Notes: generated by a model from the letters alone, not told the origin. Positions 10,455 through 21,351 are shown, numbered from the stretch's first letter. The stretch is 64,000 nt of DNA from Cristatella mucedo (GCA_009760855.2 WPIO01000086.1:62001-126000); one strand, 5' to 3'. A program made the numbers and translations.

Positions 10455-12251
10455 GTCATGGCAGAGGCAAATTCAGGTATATCGAAATTTTAGATAGCCT
10501 AAATATTTTCAGCAAGCTATTATATACGGAGTAATTATGAATAGAAAATCATTTTTTTGCGACTGGAATGTGTCTAATAAGTCTATTAACTTTAAAGGCC
10601 AATCTTATTAACGTCATAAAAGCCAAATGGGATGGCTCTTTTTCTTTCAGCAGTGAATGAACAGCTAAACCATTGATGCAATAGAAATTCATTTTTCCAG
10701 TTTGCAGATTGACTGCAGAGAAAGGACCTTGCAAAGGATACCTTTTGAGAATCTACTACGATGGCAATTCGTGTAGCTGCAAAAGCTTTGCCTATGGCAG
10801 ATGCCTAGGTAATCAAAATCAGTTTAGCACCAAGGAAGAATGCTTAGCTTATTGCAATACAGGTAAGTGCTACTTTTCTTAATTGTATAGAGCTATACTT
10901 AGATATATTGAAATTTTAAGTTGGAAGTGCCTATATTAACCACTTGGCTACAGCATCGTGTATTCAATTATTCTTAGAACCTTTAAATATATTGTATCAG
11001 TGACCATTTCACTTTCATATGCGTATCTAACAAATTTGATTGAGTATCGAGTTAGGGATGTGATGGTTTTTCCCTTACACCTCTTTTATATAAATACAGT
11101 AACTCTCTTATGGTTTATCTGAAAGTATAGAAATTAAAACTAAGTAAGTTTTCCTTCATCCTAATAGTCTGGACTTGTCTGCCGTGAGCCTCACAGTTGG
11201 CACATCACACCTGTTCTCGCCGACCTGCACTGGCTACCAGTCAAGCAATGGATCCAAGTTCCCAGTTTTTTGCTCAGTTTTTTTGTCACTTCATTCTTTG
11301 GCCTCGGCCTGTCTCTCAGATATACTCCCTCACCAGGCCAAGCATCGCACCACCCGGTTTTCAAAATTCAACAGTCAACCATTACCTCGCACAAACCTCA
11401 AATCCTTTGTAGACCGTACATTTAGTTCGTATGCTTCCAAAGCCTGGAACTCACTCCCGACTTGGGTCATAACATCCCCTTATTTAACCTTGATTAAAAA
11501 CTTAAAACACCGGTTAAGGACTGCATTTAGTTAGTCCCTGTGATTTTTCCTGTATGCGCTTTTGCATACTGACATTGTGCATGCTGCCACTAACCACACT
11601 TTGATGCTGACCCTGTGCATGTCGCCCATTACAATTTTATTCATGTTATTCATCCAGCACGACATTACTGAACATTCAATCGCGTTTCCCGTTGTAGCTA
11701 ATAGAAAGGCATAGAAATGAGCTGAGATCTCCAAGGACGCTTTATCTAGTGTATAATTATTATAAAAATAATAATTATCAATATTATTGGCTCAGACTAA
11801 ACAGACACAATCTAAATGGCCTTAAAGTAGCTCAGGATTATATGCCACAAGTCAAGAAAGGAAAATTGTATCCGAAGTACGAATACGGTGCCTACTTGGA
11901 ATAAATGCTTAGAATTATTTCGTATTGAGCACGAACGATTTACAAAAGCAAGTTTAAATAAACGAGATCAGTTTTTTGCGTAGTTTATGTCATACTAAAA
12001 ATGAGATATGTTCGGAATCAGCTGGCCAAGAGAAATACCATGAGTAATTATGACACCTTTTCATTACTTCGTTGTGAGAGTGCTGACTCGTGAACTGTTT
12101 TTTTTTAATTAGGCCGTGAACTTGAAAGCCAATTCACCGTGTGGCAAATTCTAAAGATTACCTTTCAATTTGTTTTGCTTACGTATAAAGAATTTCCATT
12201 TGAGAGAATAACCTATCTCATTTTTTCGTAGCAGAATGCCAGCAAGATTAA
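10455..12251 (+). CDS. Kunitz-domain inhibitor-like gene, 5'-incomplete paralogue
   Basis: Three exons are supported: 10455-10476, 10701-10862 and 12235-12251, with acceptors TTTTTAG, TTTCCAG and GTAGCAG and donors GTATAT and GTAAGT. The intron phases (1 and 1) match the paralogue at 46.8 kb. The 162-nt exon encodes one complete Kunitz domain with six canonical cysteines, a KGPCKG reactive loop (lysine at P1, suggesting trypsin-like targets) and FAYGRC where most family members have YGGC. As in the paralogue, an extra cysteine stands two residues before the third canonical one, and the 17-nt last exon adds another. No signal-peptide exon is recognisable. The donor at the expected site (10303) reads GTAAAT instead of GTAAGT, and no ATG frame precedes it. 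The gene may be a recent pseudogene or may use another first exon. Confidence 0.65.
10701..10862 (+). CDS. Kunitz exon of the left paralogue
   Basis: Symmetric 1-1 exon with no stop or frameshift, the same length (162 nt) as the right-hand exon. The spacing C-x8-C at the start and C-x7-C around the YGRC segment fits the BPTI/Kunitz fold. NQNQF corresponds to the usual N-x-F region before the fifth cysteine. Confidence 0.85.
11165..11760 (+). mobile_element. L2-like (family A) 3' fragment in the last intron of the left Kunitz gene
   Basis: RT C-terminal codons (frame 11175-11534: NLKSFVDRTFSSYASKAWNSLPTW), 3' UTR and a degraded ATT tail. The same fragment with the same start lies in the equivalent intron at 47740-48345, so the insertion predates the duplication. 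Confidence 0.85.
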
Positions 12252-12446
12252 CAAAGAGATTTTGCAATCAAATGCAAACTGTTGCTACATTGACTGTTGT
12301 GCGACTGCTGTATAGCTACGAAATACAAGATTGATCATCGAGAGCCACTGTTTTATTTCGCGAAGATACGTTCATCTCAATTGATTCATGAGATCAAGAA
12401 TGCGTCACAAGTTGCTAAATATGGTTACATATAATTAGCAAGGTAG

Positions 12447-12452
12447 AATAAA
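12447..12452 (+). promoter_or_regulatory. candidate polyadenylation signal of the left Kunitz gene
   Basis: AATAAA about 195 bases after the stop codon. The motif and its surroundings are conserved at 49008-49013 in the right copy. Confidence 0.45.
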
Positions 12453-12601
12453 TACGAAACCTTGTTCATTAGTTATGAGACTTGATTGACACTTAGTGTA
12501 GTTTCGAAATAATGGGTTCAGAGTGGGATAAAAAAATTCAAATATAAATAGATGCCTGAACGGATGAAATATTTATCTATTAGCTTTCATGTAAACTAAG
12601 T

Positions 12602-13485
12602 CAAACATAGCTAGTAATCTAAATTGCAGAATCTAGAGCATTTGGGTAGCAAAGCATTAGTTAAAAAACAAAACTGGAGTTCGACAAATAACCGGATAAG
12701 TTTACCTTCGCAATTCAGTTGACATGTTAGACGAATTTTTATATAGAAGAAATACCGAGACTGTGACCGACTAATCTGCTCCGCTCAGCTTTACCTGTGT
12801 ATTGGTGGATTTTTCTTTCCTCAGTTATATTGTTCAGTCCTGCCTGTGGTAATAGGCAGGCGTCTATGCTGTCTGAAATGCCAAGCTAGCTGGCAAACTT
12901 GGTCAAACAGCTCTGGAGACATATCATGAATATCAAAATTTTTAAGTCTCTGGTGACCTCCCAGCACTCTATTGTGAATATCATTTTACTTTGTGAGATA
13001 GAGATTTTGGATCTAATGTTTAAACTCTTTTTGGTAGGAGAAGCTGCCAAACTCTCATTGCCCAACTATGCGAAACTCATTGCTGTCAGTGGATGATTAG
13101 GACGTTCCACAAGGATGAGGCGATAATTGCTTTAGTGATTGCTAGGATTAAGGGTAACGCGTTTCTACTACTATTTATGTTATCAATAAGTATGCATGAT
13201 AAAGGTTATTATCATGTTTAGACCCCTAGACATTTCATGTCCTCGTTTACCAGGGTCGTGGGCTAACATTCGTCGCTCTCCTGTGGGTCCCGAGCACTCT
13301 TGTAGAAGGGCTGTAACTGCTCTCCTTCTTGATAGGCATTAGAAGAATGACCAATTAAAATGTCTGTTCTGAAGTGTCCGAGAAACAGGAGAAGCTGCAA
13401 CAATAACATTACTAATTAAATCTAATAATTAATCTAATAAAGTCTAATAATAAAAAATCAATCAATCTTTTTCCAAGAACTTTGC
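12602..13485. other. unassigned single-copy-looking stretch
   Basis: No convincing coding frame. A 65-codon frame at 12899-13096 starts with GTG and resembles nothing I know. Right-hand colinearity is lost here because the right copy received several retrotransposons. Confidence 0.3.
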
Positions 13486-13649
13486 AATTTGTACTACAAC
13501 ATTCTTACTGTGGACCGTAAGATCATGGTGAACCGTCTATCCACCCAAGTAATAGTTTCCCCTTGCTGGCACTATGCTAAACTGAAATAAAGTCTAATTT
13601 GGTGATGATTTCAGAGTGAGGACATGAAGTCCGGCGTCTACCGACAGAA

Positions 13650-14962
13650 TAATAAAAATAATAATAATAATAATTAACTTAATAAAGTGCCCTCAGAGAC
13701 CTTAATCTCTCTCTAAGCGCTTTACATTTGCTGTACAGTGAAATGCAATGGAATGGTAAGTAAAATCATGCTTGAAAAACAAACGAAATGAATAATATGG
13801 TTAGGGGTGACATGCCCAGGGTCTGCATGCAAATGTGGTTAGTGGCAGCATGCACATTGTCAGCACCCATAAGCACATCAAAGACGAATCACAGGGACCC
13901 ACTAAATGCTGTCCTAAATAGGTGTGTTTTTAGGTTCCTTTTAAATGTGGTCAGGTCACGGGATGTTCGGACGCAGCTTGGGAGGGAGTTCCAGGGTTGG
14001 GAGCATATGGACTAAATGCATGGTTTCCAAATGATTTAAGGTTTGCATGAGGTATTTCTAGACTGTTGGATTCCGAAAAGCGGGTGGTACGATGCTTGGC
14101 CTGTTTGGGGAGTACATCTGACAGATAGGCTGGAGCCAGAGAATGAAGGCACCTAAAAGTGAGCGACAAAACCTGGAAGTCAATCCGTTGCTTGACTGCT
14201 AGCCAGTGCAGGTCGGCGAGAAGTGGAGTAACGTGGTGACTACGACGCTTACGACAGACAAGCCAAGCTGCAGAGATTTGAGCCACCTGCAATCGCCTGA
14301 TCGTACAGGCTGGTAGGCCAGTAAGCAGTGAGTCGCAGAAGTCGAGACGAGATGTCACGAATGCATGGACCAACTTGGACGTGGTATCTTTATCTAAACA
14401 AGCCCGAATATTAGCAATGTTATGAAGTTGAAAATCGGCAGATTTGACTGTGGAGCAGACATGGTCTAACGAGAGGTCGCTTTGGAATATGACACCTAGA
14501 TTACAAGCTGATTCAACTGGAGATATGCTGGCAGAGCCAATTTTGAGAGTCAGCCTTTCCAATCTCTGGATCACAATGTGTTTGCACATAATTAGTGAGT
14601 TTGTATTATCATCGTTAAGTTTTAGAAAATTTACTGCCATCCATGTGCGGATGTCATCGATGCATGCAGCTAGTGAGTTTAGAGAATTTGAGGTGCTCGA
14701 AGGCTGGGAGGGATCAAAGCAAAGGTACAACTGAGTGTTATCTGCATAGAAGCAAAAGCCTAGATTGTGCTTGGCCATCACATCAGCAAGAGGCAGAGTA
14801 TAAACCGTGAAAAGTACCGGACCTAGCACTGAGCCCTGAGGTACTCCATATTTCAGAGGTACGTCAGATGATCTTTGTCCATTCAAGTCAATACTCTGGA
14901 GTCTCCCACTGAGATAGGACCTGAACCACTGCAGAGCAGTGCCAGTGATGCCCATGCGAGAT
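13650..14962 (-). mobile_element. youngest-looking L2-like (family A) copy with a 334-codon RT frame
   Basis: An ATT-rich tail (13650-13675) is followed on the minus strand by the 3' UTR and a long RT frame, 14955 to 13951. Visible blocks are GITGTALQWFRSYLSGRLQS (residues 2-21), GVPQGSVLGP (37-46), FCFYADNTQLY (67-77) and LHWLAVKQRIDF near residue 248. The catalytic box reads YADN (Asp73 replaced by Asn). A one-base deletion near 14000 shifts the last 25 or so residues out of frame. The copy is truncated at its 5' end, since no linker or endonuclease is present. The right-hand duplicate lacks it, so it inserted after the duplication. Confidence 0.9.
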
Positions 14963-15011
14963 GAAGTGTTTGATTCGTTTGAGTACTTGAAGTATAGGAT
15001 ACATGAGGGCC

Positions 15012-15530
15012 CCGTAACAGACGATCGTATTTTTCTTACTTAAAAAAACCTTAAGGCTGATCATATTTCCATATTCAAGACTGCATGTTATCCCTATGAC
15101 TTTGGAAACTTGATTTTTTAAACCACTGGACTTTTTAAAGCATCGTTTTTCATCAATACTACTTGATACATTAAAGACTACTACATCACTGAAACTCGCA
15201 TTTACAAAGCTTAGCTTATCTCTAAACACTAACAATGAAAACTCCAACCTAATATTCGTAGGCAGATGTATCATTACCGATTATCACATGTACCTGACCC
15301 TAAGGAAAGATCAGTCAAGCATCCGTCGGTTGACATTGCTTGTAAAGGAGCACTGGACCGAAACAAATATTTCGACAAAGATATACTTTCTCTGGCTTTT
15401 AGGTGAGGTCAAAATTCAGTTTTTCAACATTTCTAATTCAAGTATTTTCACTTGGGGAATGCTAAAATAACGACCTCTTTTAATCAAAGATCGACTGTTA
15501 AAACATTTCATGTCCTCGAGACATCAAGTT
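15012..15530. other. unassigned segment absent from the right duplicate
   Basis: Between the anchors at 15010 and 15870 the left copy has about 860 bases that the right copy lacks. No gene is supported in the first 520 bases of it. Short frames on both strands look incidental. Confidence 0.3.
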
Positions 15531-15534
15531 TAGC

Positions 15535-16290
15535 TTATTGCAATTCACTTTATTGAGGGCGCTCGGAATTTCTATTCAATATTCAGCTGCTCGTGCATTC
15601 ATCAGCAGCTCGTCAGGTCTCTCCCTACCGACTTTGCTGCCACCTTCCGAACTTACACCCCTCCAAAGCTGGTGCACAACTCTGCTGCTAGGCTTGTTTG
15701 CCGTGGGCGAAGATGTTGTAACATCACATTACTTCTGGCAGACTTGCATTGGCCCCTGTCAACCAACCCATCGATTTTACAGTTTTGTCACTCGATTTCA
15801 TGTCCCTTAATTCTCTGGCACCAGCCTAACTATCAGATCTACTATTCCCCAAACGTTAACACCCTACTACCTGCTTTTCGAAATCTAATCGTTTACCTAT
15901 ATCTCGTACAAACCAAAAATTCGTTGGAAACCTTGCCTTTAGTTAGCATCCTGCCAAAAGCCTTTAAATCCCTCCCAACTAAGTCAAGACGTCAGCTGAC
16001 TTGTGTAAATTTCAAAACAAACTAAAACCGCATCTATTTGGGAACCGCTTTATTGGTTCGTTGTTGATTCATCCTTTATGAACTTGTGCTTTCTGATTCT
16101 GTGCATTACACCACTAACCCTTCATGCATGGTGACCCTTTGCAACGTCAGCCTAAAGATGTTAGTTAATTTTGTTGAGTAAGCTACAACTAACCATTGAA
16201 TTGTGCTTCTTTTGCAGCAATCGTAAAGCACCTAGAAAGAGATTGAATATTCTGAGGGTACTTTATCATGTGTGACATGATTATCATTAT
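15535..16290 (+). mobile_element. old L2-like (family A) 3' half
   Basis: Frameshifted RT C-terminal codons (frame 15672-16025: NSAARLVCRGRRCCNITLLL, then LPTKSRRQLTCVNFKTN), 3' UTR with the hairpin at about 16225-16265 and a short ATT-rich tail. Its 3' half is shared with 55375-55815, so it predates the duplication. Confidence 0.75.
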
Positions 16291-16299
16291 TATTTATAT

Positions 16300-16530
16300 A
16301 AGTAGCCTTTACTACATCCCTCTCTAGCTTCGAATCAATGTCAAGATTTCTAGTCTTCCAAACCCATACCAATGACTCGATTGCACCAGCCCATCTATCC
16401 GACCTCCTTGCTACTCCAGCATGCTTACAGGACATCCGTCCGTCAGCTTCCTGTATTTTTACCTTCCTTCGAAGTATATTGATGTACATTATTGAGGGAG
16501 TTTTCAGCTGGTATACTCTCTAAGTCGGGC
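16300..16530 (+). mobile_element. RT C-terminal relic (CR1/L2 clade, third type)
   Basis: Plus-strand codons around 16338-16523 include HLSDLLATPACLQDI and FLRSILMYIIEGVFSWY, resembling the segment after LHWLPVxxRI in CR1/L2 RTs but differing from families A and B here. The homologous relic is at 55820-56040. Confidence 0.5.
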
Positions 16531-17110
16531 ACTGGCTTCTCAATAGGGCCGCTACCTGCAGTGACTTTGCATGCTTTAGGTCTCCGAGCGACATGCATCC
16601 GTTCAGGCCAGTTTTCTCTATCCTCCTAGTGACCACAGGTTCACTTTTTGTTCCTGAAAACTCTTCTTGATTACAGGTGCTCGATTAAGTGCATGTTTTT
16701 AGTCTTACTAATCTGCTGTTGAGAGGCTCTTTACGTTAGCTTAAGCATACCAGGTCAAAGCATGACACCTGCTTGCCGTGAACTTACAACTATTCAATAA
16801 ATGTCACTCTCACTCGGGCTCTGATATTCTTGCAGGAAACTGTATAGCACTTTGATTAACAAAAGCTTATGTAGAGGTGGCGAATTACAAATGGCCGTTG
16901 TTATTATTGTTGGTTTTCTGTTGTATTCATGAGCTGTTCATGGTTCAGTGCACGTTATTGACAAGGGGCACAATAAACCGTGACTTCTGCTGGTCTCATC
17001 TTCTGTTTGTATATGCTGGTGGAGGCATGATTTTTCTGTACTTTCATACCTTTACCTGTAGTAGTGACGGAAAATACTGGTGTCATTTTAAAAGTGAGTA
17101 AGGCTTAGAC
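16530..17110 (+). other. duplicated segment with a possible signal-peptide-like frame
   Basis: Aligned with 56040-56620. The right copy has ATG at 56408 followed by a hydrophobic run (TIITVVVFVFMSCSWFSA) and stops after about 43 codons. The left copy has an ATG at 16891 but is frameshifted after 13 codons. Both end in a GTGAGT donor-like site (17093 and 56605). It could be a decayed first exon of a secreted protein or chance. I favour noncoding. Confidence 0.25.
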
Positions 17111-17519
17111 AATATATTGCCTAGCCAGGCACACTATTATTCGTTTGGATATATCTCGCGCGACAATCTATGGAATCGCACTCAACTAGCTATTTTTATT
17201 TGAGAAATTACGCTAGGGAAACTCAAATAGTAACTACTGTCTCACCAACAAGTTTGCTGTGCTTTTCAGTTGTTTTTTTAGTAGCTTGGTACAGACTCGT
17301 ATCAGGTGATCAGAAATAAAGTGGTGTGCCTGAGAACCTGCATGCGTCGTGAATCTGCTTAGAGCTCTAGATATCACTCATGTTCTAAAGATTGCATGCG
17401 ATTCCCTTTGTTATTTTCGCTTGCCGAAAACTTATTCCAGCTATAAAAGAGTTTTGTAATGCATTTTTTGAAAACGGGATTGTCCTTCACTTGACCTATA
17501 CTTGAAATAGAGGATTGAA

Positions 17520-17860
17520 TTTGGAGGGTTCAGTTGTTTTCACTCAGTTTCCATTTGTATATTTGTGTCAAGAATTAACGAAACTATCTTCGGCCCGAAA
17601 TACCTAGCACTTCTCAGCAATTATGAAGGGTCAGACAAATTGTGTAGTTATTCAAACGATACAAATCCACTCAGCTGCTGTCATCCATGTAACAAGCAAC
17701 ATGTTATGCTGAACGATTACGGGAATTGTATTGCCATAGCCACTCCAGATCTATCCGCTACCGACAGCGTTATTGAGCTCGATATTCTACTTAAAGAATG
17801 GATAACAACGATCAGTTTGGCAGCTGAGGCACTGTCGAGGTTTACTTTGTCCTAGTCTGA
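17520..17860 (+). mobile_element. CR1-like (family B) RT fragment
   Basis: The frame through 17565-17855 (FVSRINETIFGPK, then NDYGNCIAIATPDLSATDSVIELDILL) aligns with the family B segment FLSKIFEKIVAKQ...NDDGNVTALALLDLSAA at 5.2-5.5 kb. The homologous fragment at 57035-57380 shares its ends. It looks like a cysteine-rich host protein at first sight, but the RT alignment explains it. Confidence 0.65.
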
Positions 17861-18104
17861 TTGAGTTCAATCTGAATTTTTTATCGGTCTACTCTCCTCC
17901 ACCTAACTTTTTACTTGTTACGTTTGCCCGGTTATCACTTCTATGCTGACGTTATTCAGCTTTATTTGCCGTTTAAACCTTCATAATCTGCAGACGCGAC
18001 TGACAAACTTAGTTCAGCATTTTAACTGATCAGAAAGTAGAGGATGGCGAATTTCATCTGATTGAAACACGTTTAATAACGTAATGTTGAAGGTCTGTTA
18101 CTTC

Positions 18105-18290
18105 ACAAAGCTACAAAGACTATTTGGGTTTTATGCAGGGGAGTTTTTTATAGCCAACTAACAGCTTAAACGACTTTCAGTATGCATTAGGTAGACGGCA
18201 GACTTTATCTCACCAAGCAAAGAGAAAGTGGAAAGCATAACAGAGATAGAAGAGCAGGTGAGGTAGCTATAAACTAAAACGCTACTCTGA
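18105..18290 (-). mobile_element. CR1-like (family B) 3' end
   Basis: The minus strand matches the family B terminal coding and 3' UTR sequence seen at 22.95, 29.3, 35.2 and 52.6 kb (common core: GTTATGCAGGAGAGTTTTGTA and GGGAAGCATAGCAGAG). The duplicate partner is at 57600-57790. Confidence 0.65.
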
Positions 18291-18369
18291 GCTCTTGACG
18301 GGAGTGTGGTTTGTCTGAACTACTTTTCTCTTCTCTTTGAGGATGCTGTTTTGAGATCTTATCGAATTA

Positions 18370-19335
18370 CCGTAAGCATACTGTCTAAGAACAAATCCAA
18401 ATACACATTATCGCCTCCAGAAACCAAGCACTGCTACCGTTTCTTGTCCATTGTCTAATTCTCTTCAAAAATCTTAAAGTTCTCGAGATTGTGTTACACG
18501 ACAGCTGCTACAGCTAAGACCTGCTTCAATCAAATAATTCAATTGTTTCGGTTGGTTTACCGTAGCCGTAAGAAATTACATGCCTACGGACAGCTAAACT
18601 TTTACTACTTGTGGCTGGGTTACCATTCCGAATGCTGACAGCCAAGTCACATTTGCCGGCTGCTAGTAACCTACCTAGCATCGTTCAAACCGAAATCCGC
18701 CGTCATCTCTAATTTCTTCGACTTTATTTCTATTGTGAGAAAAAATTGGTCTTTACTTAGTTAATGACGATTTAGCGTTTACTGTCAATATGTTTTTTGA
18801 CGTCTTAATCTCCGAATTTCATAGCTAAAGGTATCAGATAAGTTACTAAAATTAATTTGTTTTTTAAAAATGTTTCTATATAACAGACACTTAGACCTTG
18901 TAACCTATAAGAATTATTGATGATGATAAATAATCTTTTAACGTATTAGTTTTTAAGTCTCTGATCATGCTTTTTTAATGGAAAATACCGCAACGTCAAA
19001 ATTAAAGCCAAGGTCAGGAGTGTTTTACTTTATTTTATGCAATCAATATTCGCAAAAGCTGCATTGCTTCTACCAAAGAGTTATCATAGAGACATACCAA
19101 ACGTGCCTTCATGAAATGTACAGTGTTAAGAGAATTCACGTAAGAATTATTTATTGTAAGAAAAAGAATGCATTGATAATCGAAACGTAAAAACTCGCTC
19201 ACATCACATTTTAACTCAGCCTGTATTATTTATGCACATGACCTGTTATGTAATGTATGTCTCACTGTCTGTAATTCTACTTAGCTACAAAGACTAAGTG
19301 GGTTTACGCAGGTAAGTTATATAGGTTACAGTATT
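18370..19335. other. noncoding-looking segment conserved between the duplicates
   Basis: Aligns with 58720-59690 over nearly its full length, including a run around 18790-19200. No protein frame is shared between the copies. Its end (about 19260-19325) resembles the family B 3' end on the minus strand. Confidence 0.45.
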
Positions 19336-19349
19336 AGCCTAACCAGCTT

Positions 19350-20570
19350 GCAGCAATAATAATAATGATAATAACAATAATTATAACAAAGCACTTGATA
19401 AAGCGCCTTCAGAGAACTCATTATCTTTAAAGGCCCATCATATTTCCTGCAAAGGGAAGCTCGATAGAATTGTAAGTAATATCAAGCTGGATAAACATGA
19501 AGAACATGGTTAGGGGTGACATGCACAGGGATGGCATGCAAATGTGGGTAGTGGCAGCGTGCACAGTGTCAGTACGGATAGAGCCATGAAGGACGAATTA
19601 CAGGGACGACTATTGTTTCCCGAAATATGTGTGATTGAAGTTGTTTATAAACGTGGTCACGTCAGGGGATGTTCTGACGCAAGTCGGGACAGAGTTTCAG
19701 GCTTTGGGAGTGTACTAACTAAATGCGTGGTTCGCAAAGGGTTTGAGGTATAGATAAACTGCCGTATTTTGCACCATCTGTAATCGCCTGATTACACATG
19801 CCAGTGGGCTAGCAAGCAGTGAGATACAGTAGTCAAGACGGAATGCCGGAAAAGCATGGATCGACTTGGGCGTGGTATCCCTATCTAAACAAACCCGAAT
19901 TCTAGCAATGAAACACAGCTGAAAGTAGATCGACTTGACCGTGGAGATGATGTAGTCTAACCAGAGGTCACATTGGAACATGACACTTAGTTTTGAACTA
20001 ATTCTACGGGAGATATGATGGCAAAGCCCATTTTTAAAGTAAGCCTTTACAATTTCTGAATCACACTGGGTTAGCCGACCACTAGTAAGTTAGTTTTTTC
20101 ATCGTTTAGTTTTAGAAAGTGTGCTGCCATCCATGTGATGATGTCATAAATGCAAGCAGCCAGTTAGTTGAGAGAATTGATGTTGCTTGAAGGCTGGTAG
20201 GGATCAAAGCAAAGATAAAACTAAGTGTCATCCGCATAAAAGTGGAAGCCTAGATTGTGCTTAGCAATCAAATCAGCAAGTGGGAGGGTATAAACGATGA
20301 ACAGGACCATCCTATATTAGAGTCTTGAGGGACCTCATATTTCAGTGGTGCCTTAAATGATCTTCGTCCTTTGTCGTCTCTACTCTGGAGTCTCCCAATG
20401 AAAAACAGAACCTGGATCATTGTAGAGCAGTGCCACTGATGCTCAGGTGAGATTAGAGGCGCTCTAGAAAAACTTTGTGATCGATAGTATTCAAATCTTC
20501 CGAAAGAGCGAGGAAGAAATTAGAGACAGTCGACTTATGTCTGCATTCCTAAGTAGGTCGTACCAAGTAT
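19350..20570 (-). mobile_element. L2-like (family A) copy, decayed
   Basis: The ATT-type tail is at 19353-19385 and the RT reads away on the minus strand. The frame 19715-19981 covers LDYIISTVKSIYFQL and FRLDYCISLLASPLACVIRRLQ. Sequence equivalent to the YADD region lies near 20225-20250, with stops. The copy fades out at about 20570. Confidence 0.8.
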
Positions 20571-20678
20571 ACTCATTATGCTAGACTTACTAGCAAGCAA
20601 TGTCCAACCAACTATCATTGTAATCCTGGAGCCACAAGTTGCAGTATTAACACCTTACACAAATTTGTCCATTGTAGC

Positions 20679-21074
20679 TCAAGACTGAGTAATAGAATTA
20701 TTTGTCGTATCCGCAATCCCAAAGTTTAAGTCATCAGATGCAGCAGAAGAAATTCCAAGTCTGTTTGTTGTTGTGTGTTTAGAACCTCCAGAAATTGCAT
20801 GTGTAAAAGTATTACTAAAAGTAGTTATATTCTTTAATGAATTCGTTTCAACAAACCTTTCGAAAGATATCGTAAACTTTGTGTTACTTAGTTTGATAGG
20901 ACCATCGATAAGTTCTCTAATAGGATTCTTAGTTTTACTTAGGTTGAATAAATGTCCATCTTTACTTGAAACAATATATTTTCTGGTAGCCTCAAAATTT
21001 TTTAGTATACAGTATATTTTTAGCATGCAGGCAGAGCCGACTTTGAGCAGTAGGTTTTCTAATTTCGGAATCAC
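20679..21074 (-). CDS. unrecognised 131-codon frame fused to an L2 scrap
   Basis: The first 16 codons (MIPKLENLLLKVGSAC) are family A RT sequence. The following 115 codons are not. They are rich in Ser, Thr, Asn and Lys, include GHLFNLSKTKNPIRELIDGP, and end NNSITQS then stop. I do not recognise this part. It has no visible signal peptide, membrane segment or cysteine framework. It could be a fragment of another mobile element or of a host exon inserted into the L2 copy, or a chance frame. Confidence 0.25.
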   Translation of the reverse strand: MIPKLENLLLKVGSACMLKIYCILKNFEATRKYIVSSKDGHLFNLSKTKNPIRELIDGPIKLSNTKFTISFERFVETNSLKNITTFSNTFTHAISGGSKHTTTNRLGISSAASDDLNFGIADTTNNSITQS

Positions 21075-21351
21075 ACTTAATTGTCTCGTAACTATAAAGT
21101 CTCTTTTATCGTCGTTGGCTTAAGAAAGTTAACTATCGTTCATGCAGGAATATCAATAATACATGAGCAATGGATTTTTTAGTATACAGTATATTTTTAG
21201 CATGCAGGCAGAGCCGACTTTGAGCAGTAGGTTTTCTAATTTCGGAATCACACTTAATTGTCTCGTAACTATAAAGTCTCTTTTATCGTCGTTGGCTTAA
21301 GAAAGTTAACTATCGTTCATGCAGGAATATCAATAATACATGAGCAATGGA
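20998..21351. repeat. perfect 177-bp tandem duplication
   Basis: 20998-21174 and 21175-21351 look identical base for base. The unit starts with six T and ends GAGCAATGGA. It lies inside a family A RT copy on the minus strand and duplicates the segment equivalent to MxxKLExLxLKVGSA and its flank. Complete identity suggests a very recent event or an assembly artefact. Confidence 0.9.

Larger units (their letters stand above)
10296..19335 (+). repeat. left copy of a large direct duplication
   Basis: Colinear with 46870-59690. Aligned anchors by eye are 10296-12600 with 46880-49140 (Kunitz gene and flanks), 13490-13640 with 55190-55340, 14985-15010 with 55355-55380, 15870-18360 with 55375-57870, and 18370-19335 with 58720-59690. 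The offset grows from about 36.5 to 40.3 kb because each copy has gained or lost sequence since. Divergence is substantial, so the duplication is not recent. Confidence 0.85.

Noticed and set aside
13951-14955. Host protein of 334 residues
   Set aside because: RT motifs (GVPQGSVLGP, YADx, LHWLxVKQRI) and the ATT tail identify it as retrotransposon ORF2.
16877-17101. Small secreted protein starting at 16877
   Set aside because: The start would be GTG. The homologous sequence in the right copy is open in a different frame with stops. No second exon is supported after the GTGAGT site.
17565-17855. Cysteine-rich secreted protein conserved in both duplicates (also 57032-57289)
   Set aside because: Codon-by-codon comparison with the family B RT at 5.2-5.5 kb (FLSKIFEKI..., NDDGNVTALALLDLSAA) explains the frame. 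The cysteines are random products of decay.
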